Under the pieces are notes generated by a model. The model was not told the DNA's origin and searched no databases. It saw only the letters and a list, made by a program, of their open reading frames with translations. Shown one piece after another: positions 18,509 through 24,028 of a DNA stretch of 24,028 bases. A program made the translations under genes and the position numbers. Source of the stretch: Ophiostoma sp. CBS 140.51 (Eukaryota > Ascomycota > Sordariomycetes > Ophiostomatales > Ophiostomataceae); assembly GCA_029298735.1 (NCBI GenBank), contig JANSLP010000425.1:1-24028 (forward strand), written 5' to 3'. The first letter of the stretch is position 1; each line of letters opens with the position of its first letter.

Positions 18509-21500
18509 ATGCGGAGGAACCAACGGCCACAGGCGGGCTCCAACACCACATCAAAGTCCTCAAAGTCTTCCAAGTCGCCAACTCGGGGCGTATCCGCCGA
18601 CAAGCCCAGTCCGATGCTGAGCGCCTCTGCTTCCAACAACCACAGCCTATTCTCCTTTGGCCGGAGCAATGGCACCAGCGCGACCGCCGCAAGCAGCAGT
18701 AGCAACAGCAACAGCAATAACAGCAAACACCCACAACCACCACAGCATCTCCCACCGCCACTGCCGCCCCAAATTATCCACACCGTAGACGACATCGACG
18801 ACGACCCGGACAACCCCTATTTCGACGCCGAAGACGACGTGACCGGCCACGCCGCGAGCTACGATTTCCTGCCCTCGGTCAGCTTCGACGACCTGCAGAG
18901 TAGCCTCGAATCTGCGTCAACCGACTTCAAACTTACCCAATTCCCCTCACCCTCGGGTCAGGGGAGTATCTTGGGCGCCCAGAGCGTCGTCGACAAGATG
19001 GTTGAGCAGCAGCAGGCGGCCAGCAATGGCGCACGCCCCGCTGCTAATACGGCCGCCGTCGCTGCAGCAGCCACAGCGTCAGGATCGGCATCAAACGCCA
19101 ACAATAGCGCAACAGGCGGCGGTGGCAACACGACTGCCACAACCACACGCATTGCCATCCCACAGTCCTCATCGGCATCCACAATAGCGAGCTCATCAAG
19201 GATCTCGAGAACGGGATCCATTTTGCGGCGGCCCAGCATCACAACCCGGACGAGCATCAATTTGTCCGGCTCGACTTCGTCCGCTTCAGCCCCTGACGCG
19301 ACCGTCGTCCCTGCTTCATCATCCTCACGCCAGCGTCGGCAAAGCCACTACCCGCCCGTGTCCAACAGCAACATTGGCAAGCCACCAAGAAAGTCCATGG
19401 GTCCTGGTGTGCTTGACTCGGAATACAGTGCAGGTCTGGGTCGCTCAACATCACGGCGGCGGCCTAGTTTGGCCTCCAACTCAGATCGGCCTGTTGCAGG
19501 TTCTGCTCGGTCGTCCATTGATGGTGGCAGCCGGCTAGGAAGCAGTGGCAGCGACGCTGCAAGGAACCTCAACGGCTCGCGGGCTTCGAAAACGCGTTCG
19601 TTCCAGCAGTCGTCTCGGGCGTCCATGTCTGCCGCCCCGTCTGGAACGGGCTTCCAGCGCCCGCCAAGGACCGTCAGCCATAGTAGCAGCACTGGCAACT
19701 TTAATGGCAGCGCGTCGACCAACAGCAACAACAGCTTGAGCACCAAGTCTGCGACATTTGGTCACTCGACCGCCTCAAAGCGCATGTCCATGGCGCCAGT
19801 TCTTCACGCATCGCACGCTACGGGCCTCGGTGCGCGGACGGTCAGCCCGACAGATGCGCGGAGGATGAAGCGCATGTCCATCATGCCACCAGCGCCCAAC
19901 TCATCGGCCAACTCCTCCACGAATGCTGGTAGCAACACAGCGAATGCGAACAGCAACAACCGCGATACCCCTCAGACATCCAACGTGCCTCTCCCCTCCA
20001 ACTCGTCCTCCGAGCTCCGCGCCTCGTCTCGCTCGCCCTCGATGCTTCCGCGAAAGACCTCGACACCGTCTTCCTCAAGAACGACACCGGATCCCAACCG
20101 CAAGTCCTACAGCTCAGGCTTCTCCATTGGCTCGTCCATGAGCTTCAACACTGTGCGCAGCTCGACCGGCTCGATCCAACCCCGCTTGCCCCAGGGGGGT
20201 GTGGGTGCGTCGAGCATCAACAACACGGGCTCGCGCCTGCCTGCGCCCAAGCCGCCAACAATGCACAACACTTCGCAGAACATGGACGACGCTGAGGATG
20301 TGCCTCCGGTGCCTGCCATTCCCAAAGTCTACGAATCGCCCAAGGAGTCCCCGGCTGAGTTGTCGTTCTTCGAGAAGCGCAAGTCGAACCTGGGCTATGA
20401 TGGTAGTAGCATCCACAGCTCGTCGACGGCAAGCATCTCGGGCAGCCAGCCATTGGGACTCGACCCGCCTGCCAAGATCCAGCGGAAGCCGAGCACAAGG
20501 ACAAACAAGGACTACGACAAGGCGAACCACACAGTGACGGGAGCCATCTCAATGACCGGCAACAACAGGAAGAACTTGCAGCCGATTCGCCTGCCTCCCA
20601 TGAACCTGCAGCCGCTCAGTGTGCCCACTGCTGCCAAGATTGCAGCGCTGCAAGAGCAGAACGCCGCCACGCCAGACCGCAACCTCAGCCCCCCGCCATC
20701 GCGGATCATTGCAAAGACGCCAACCACGCCCATGACCGCCTCCAAGGGCTCCTTCTTCTCGCGCCAGCGCAATGAAGAGCGCGCCGAGCTGACACTGGCA
20801 ATGCGCAGCAGCTCGTCTGTCCACCACCATCACACACAGACCGAGAGTGCCAACGATGGCGGCGCCGGCGACGACACGGGCGCGTCCGACTTTTTCGCAG
20901 CAGCCGCACAGGCGACAAAGAAGTCGTCCCTTCACAAGCCTTCGATCTCGCCTTATCTCTCGTCGTCTGCGCCCAAGGGCAACAACTCAATGGACCCGGC
21001 CTATTTCAAGACGTCCAAGACGCCCGGTGACGACAGCGACAGCGCCTACACGACACCCTCCTCTTTTGTCACCCCGATCCCGCCTCCGATCCCCCAGTCG
21101 GCATCGAACTCGACGATTCGCAAGCCCTCTGGACCCCGTGCGCCCGCGCCTACGCCATCCAGAGCCTTCGCACCTCTCGAGTCGGTCAGCACGATCATCG
21201 CATCGGGTGACACGTCATATATGGAGCCGATGCCCTCTTCCACGTCAGCAGCTGGTGAAGCACCCAAGTCACCGCCGCCTTTCTCGAGCCCAGACGAGCC
21301 GCCTACCCCGTCATCTATTGGCTCGTCTCTGCGTCGCAAGTTGAGCTTGTCATGGAAGCGGAGCAACTCCAAGTCGAGCCTCAGCATCCAGGGCGGCTCG
21401 ATCTTGGACAAGCCCGGGGATATGCTTTCGTCTGCTACAACTTCGGACTACAAACAGCCGCCACTGTCACACCAGAACCAGAGCCAGGACCACCACGCCA

Positions 21501-23732
21501 GCAGCCATGGCCAAGGCCACCACCGCCAAGTCTCGAGCAACGACAAGCATGATGGCATGCCGCCCCCGCGTCTTCCCAAGTCGGCCACGATGAACCAGAT
21601 GCCCGCGTCCAAGAAGAGCCACAGCCCGACAGCGCCCGTGCCTACAGTCGCCAAGAACGCAAACGCGGGGACGTCGTACCTGGAGTCGAGACGCCGTAAA
21701 AGCAGCGCCTCGAGCCTCAACGCCATCCTCGCCCACGACAAGAAGCCCGAGCCGTCTTGGGCTAACGGTGACCGCCACCACGCCAAGGACCACTCGGCCT
21801 CCTCGACGGTCGGTGCAGCATCCGACGTTGGTACATCCGGCAGCCACGCACACTTAACACACTCCTCGCACACGTCCTCGGTTATGCAAAAGATTCTTAA
21901 GACGAAGCAGTCCTCAGCATCGATGCGCCACCACCACGACATGTGGACGGCCGATCTCGACAGTGACGACCTCATTGCCGAGGAGGAGATGCGCAAGCTG
22001 GGTGCCCGGCGCAAGGATACCGAGCTGGCGGCCCGCACGCTCGATGCTCTGCGCAAGCGTGCCACGCCCAAGGAGCGCGTCAGTCCCCAGGAAGCCACGC
22101 GCATTGCCATGCTCAACATTTACGAGCGTGGCGAGATTGTCGACTACAACGACATTTACTTTTGCGGCACGCAGAACGCCGCCAAGGTGGCCGGCAACCC
22201 AGACTCGGACAAGATTCCCAACTTTGGCTACGACGACGAGCGCGGCGACTATGCCATTGTCGCCGGCGACCACCTCGCCTACCGCTACGAGATTATCGAT
22301 CTTCTTGGCAAGGGCAGTTTCGGTCAAGTCGTGCGCTGCATCGACCACAAGACGGGCGTTCTCGTCGCCGTCAAGATCATCCGCAACAAGAAGCGGTTCC
22401 ACCAGCAGGCTCTTGTCGAAGTCAACATTCTGCAAAAGCTTCGCGAATGGGTAAGTCACCGTCACCAACTTTGTAGTATATCTATTTTGCTACGCACGCT
22501 AACAGTAACAGGACCCGAAAAACAAGCATAGCATGGTCAACTTTACGCACAGCTTTTACTTCCGCGGTCATCTTTGCATCTCGACTGAGCTTCTGGACAT
22601 GAACTTGTACGAGTTCATCAAGGCCAACTCGTTCCGCGGATCTTCACTCAAGCTCGTCCGCCGCTTCACCAAGCAGATGCTTAGCTCGCTCATGCTCCTC
22701 AAGCAGCACAAGGTCATCCACTGCGACTTGAAGCCCGAAAACGTCTTGCTGCGGCACCCGCTGCACACGGAACTGAAGGTCATTGATTTTGGTTCGAGTT
22801 GTTTCGAAAACGAGCGCGTCTACACCTACATCCAGTCCCGCTTCTACCGCTCGCCCGAGGTAATTCTTGGTATGACGTACGGCATGGCCATTGACATGTG
22901 GAGTTTGGGATGTATCCTGGCCGAGCTGTTTACGGGCGTGCCCATCTTCCCCGGTGAGAACGAGCAGGAGCAGCTGGCATGCATCATGGAGGTCTTTGGC
23001 CCGCCCGAGAAGCATCTCATCGAAAAGAGCACGCGTAAGAAGCTCTTCTTTGACAGCATGGGCAAGCCGCGCCTGACTGTCTCGTCCAAGGGCCGTCGGC
23101 GCCGGCCGTCGTCCAAGACGCTGCAGCAGGTCATCAAGTGCGACGACGAAGCCTTCCTCGATTTCCTCAGCCGCTGTCTGCGTTGGGACCCTGATCGCCG
23201 TCTCAAGCCCGAAGAGGCCATCCGCCACGAATTCATCACGGGCCAAAAGGCCGTCATCCGTCCGCCCATCCCTCGCCACAGCCTGAGCACGCGCGATGGC
23301 TCGCCCGTCCGCCGCCACCACACAATCTCCGTGTCAGGCTCCGGCGGCCCCCGGCCTTTGCCTGAACCGCCAAGCAGCACTGGCGGCGGCAGCACCTTCA
23401 AGCTTGGTGCTGCTCCGACGCTGCGTGCCGGTCGTGAGTCACTCGGTGTCGGTGCACACAAGTCCATCAATGCCCCAACCATAGCATCATCAAGACGGGC
23501 TTCGGCGGTGTCTGCGTCAACCACGTCAGCCAGCATGAGCAAGCGGACCAGTGCGACGGCAGGCTCAGGTAGTAACAACGGCACCAGCGGTGGTAGTACT
23601 GTGGGTGGTCTGACGAGCAACCTCCCGCGCGCTGCCGGTCGTGTCGTTAGTGGCGGCTCACTCGGAAGCAGCGTGTCCAAGCCGGACCTGGCTGCCGCCG
23701 GTGCCGCGGCTGCCATGACCCGGCGAGCATGA
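18509..23732 (+). CDS. pom1: Pom1-type class II DYRK protein kinase (cell polarity/cell-size control)
   Basis: Two exons, 18509-22450 and 22512-23732, phase 0, give 1,720 residues. The kinase domain (about 1258-1556) has GKGSFGQV (from G1267), catalytic Lys1289, HCDLKPEN with Asp1386, DFG at 1406, and the DYRK activation loop YTYIQSRFYRSPEV (Tyr1418/Tyr1420). Immediately upstream lie the NAPA-like segment (about 1188-1225, with EIVDYNDIYFCG) and the DYRK-homology box (YDDERGDY from 1241), which mark class II DYRKs such as S. pombe Pom1 and human DYRK2. Pom1 forms polar cortical gradients that restrain Cdr2 and position division. Residues 1-1180 are Ser/Asn/Pro/Thr-rich and presumably disordered, with an SH3-ligand-like Pro-rich stretch at about 75-86 followed by an acidic patch. 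The tail after 1556 is Ser/Gly-rich. The start is the first in-frame ATG. It is longer than the S. pombe protein, mostly in the N-terminus. Confidence 0.92.
22451..22511 (+). other. Intron of the pom1 gene, inside the kinase domain
   Basis: 61 nt, GTAAGT to AACAG, with GCTAAC as branch-like sequence near the 3' end. It splits the kinase N-lobe between LQKLREW and DPKNKHSMVNF. Joining restores the continuous DYRK sequence after the alphaC helix in phase 0. The acceptor six bases earlier (CTAACAG) would keep the frame but add two residues. Confidence 0.92.
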
Positions 23733-24028
23733 CGGTAGATAATTTTAGATGGGGCAGTTGGAGTCTACATTGGAGCAGATATTTCTTATATGGGACGAAC
23801 GGCACTTTCTTTTTCGATTTCCCTTTCTGTCTTTCTTGGAGGAGACAACTTATACCTGACAAGCATACTACAAAACTAAGCGAAACGACAAAAAAGAGGC
23901 CACTGACTTCTTACAGGAGGGCCCAGACACATATTTCTATTTCTTTTCTTGGAATGGGCGGATGATGATTTAATAGACACACAACAACTACGACATTTGG
24001 TACACAATGGGAAGGCGGGAAATAACTA

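Overview
The window looks like nuclear DNA of a filamentous ascomycete, probably a Sordariomycete. The genes are few and long, with GC-rich coding sequence. Introns are short (56-76 nt inside coding sequence) with GTAAGT-like donors and CAG/TAG acceptors. Leaders are pyrimidine-rich, intergenic spaces run to kilobases, and the proteins carry long Ser/Pro/Asn-rich disordered extensions. The order is not decided by anything I can see. No tRNA, rRNA, CRISPR array, transposon ORF or bacterial-type operon is apparent.

Six protein-coding genes can be supported. From left to right they are: (1) an intronless indoleamine 2,3-dioxygenase family enzyme (1666-3198, +); (2) an unrecognised secreted/single-pass membrane protein with three repeated cysteine modules (5198-7087, +, possibly with a tiny upstream exon at 5055); (3) the septation-initiation-network component Cdc14, PF08045 type and not the phosphatase (8521-7552, -, one intron); (4) geranylgeranyl diphosphate synthase with a long low-complexity N-terminus (10589-12160, +); (5) a Pex24/Pex28-type peroxisomal membrane peroxin (14429-12469, -, one intron); (6) a class II DYRK kinase of the Pom1 type with about 1,180 residues of disordered N-terminus (18509-23732, +, one intron).

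Genes 2/3 and 4/5 are convergent pairs with 464 and 308 bp between stop codons. Genes 3/4 and 5/6 are divergent pairs separated by about 2.1 and 4.1 kb. The genes do not form a pathway cluster. They are core functions: tryptophan/NAD metabolism, septation, isoprenoid supply, peroxisome membrane and cell polarity. Two of the six (Cdc14 and Pom1) act in control of cell division in fission yeast, but the order looks like ordinary gene neighbourhood.

The non-coding sequence holds the more unusual signals. These are a compact array of GGCCGGAA repeats before a TATA-like element upstream of the dioxygenase, an ATG-depleted leader with one minimal uORF (Met-Leu-stop) before pom1, short uORFs in front of the GGPP synthase, and a 10-mer (CCAGCCCGCC) recurring in the large pex24-pom1 interval. 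The last 296 bp (after 23732) show no gene. I did not find a convincing new multi-gene system. The strongest candidate for something undescribed is the cysteine-module membrane protein.
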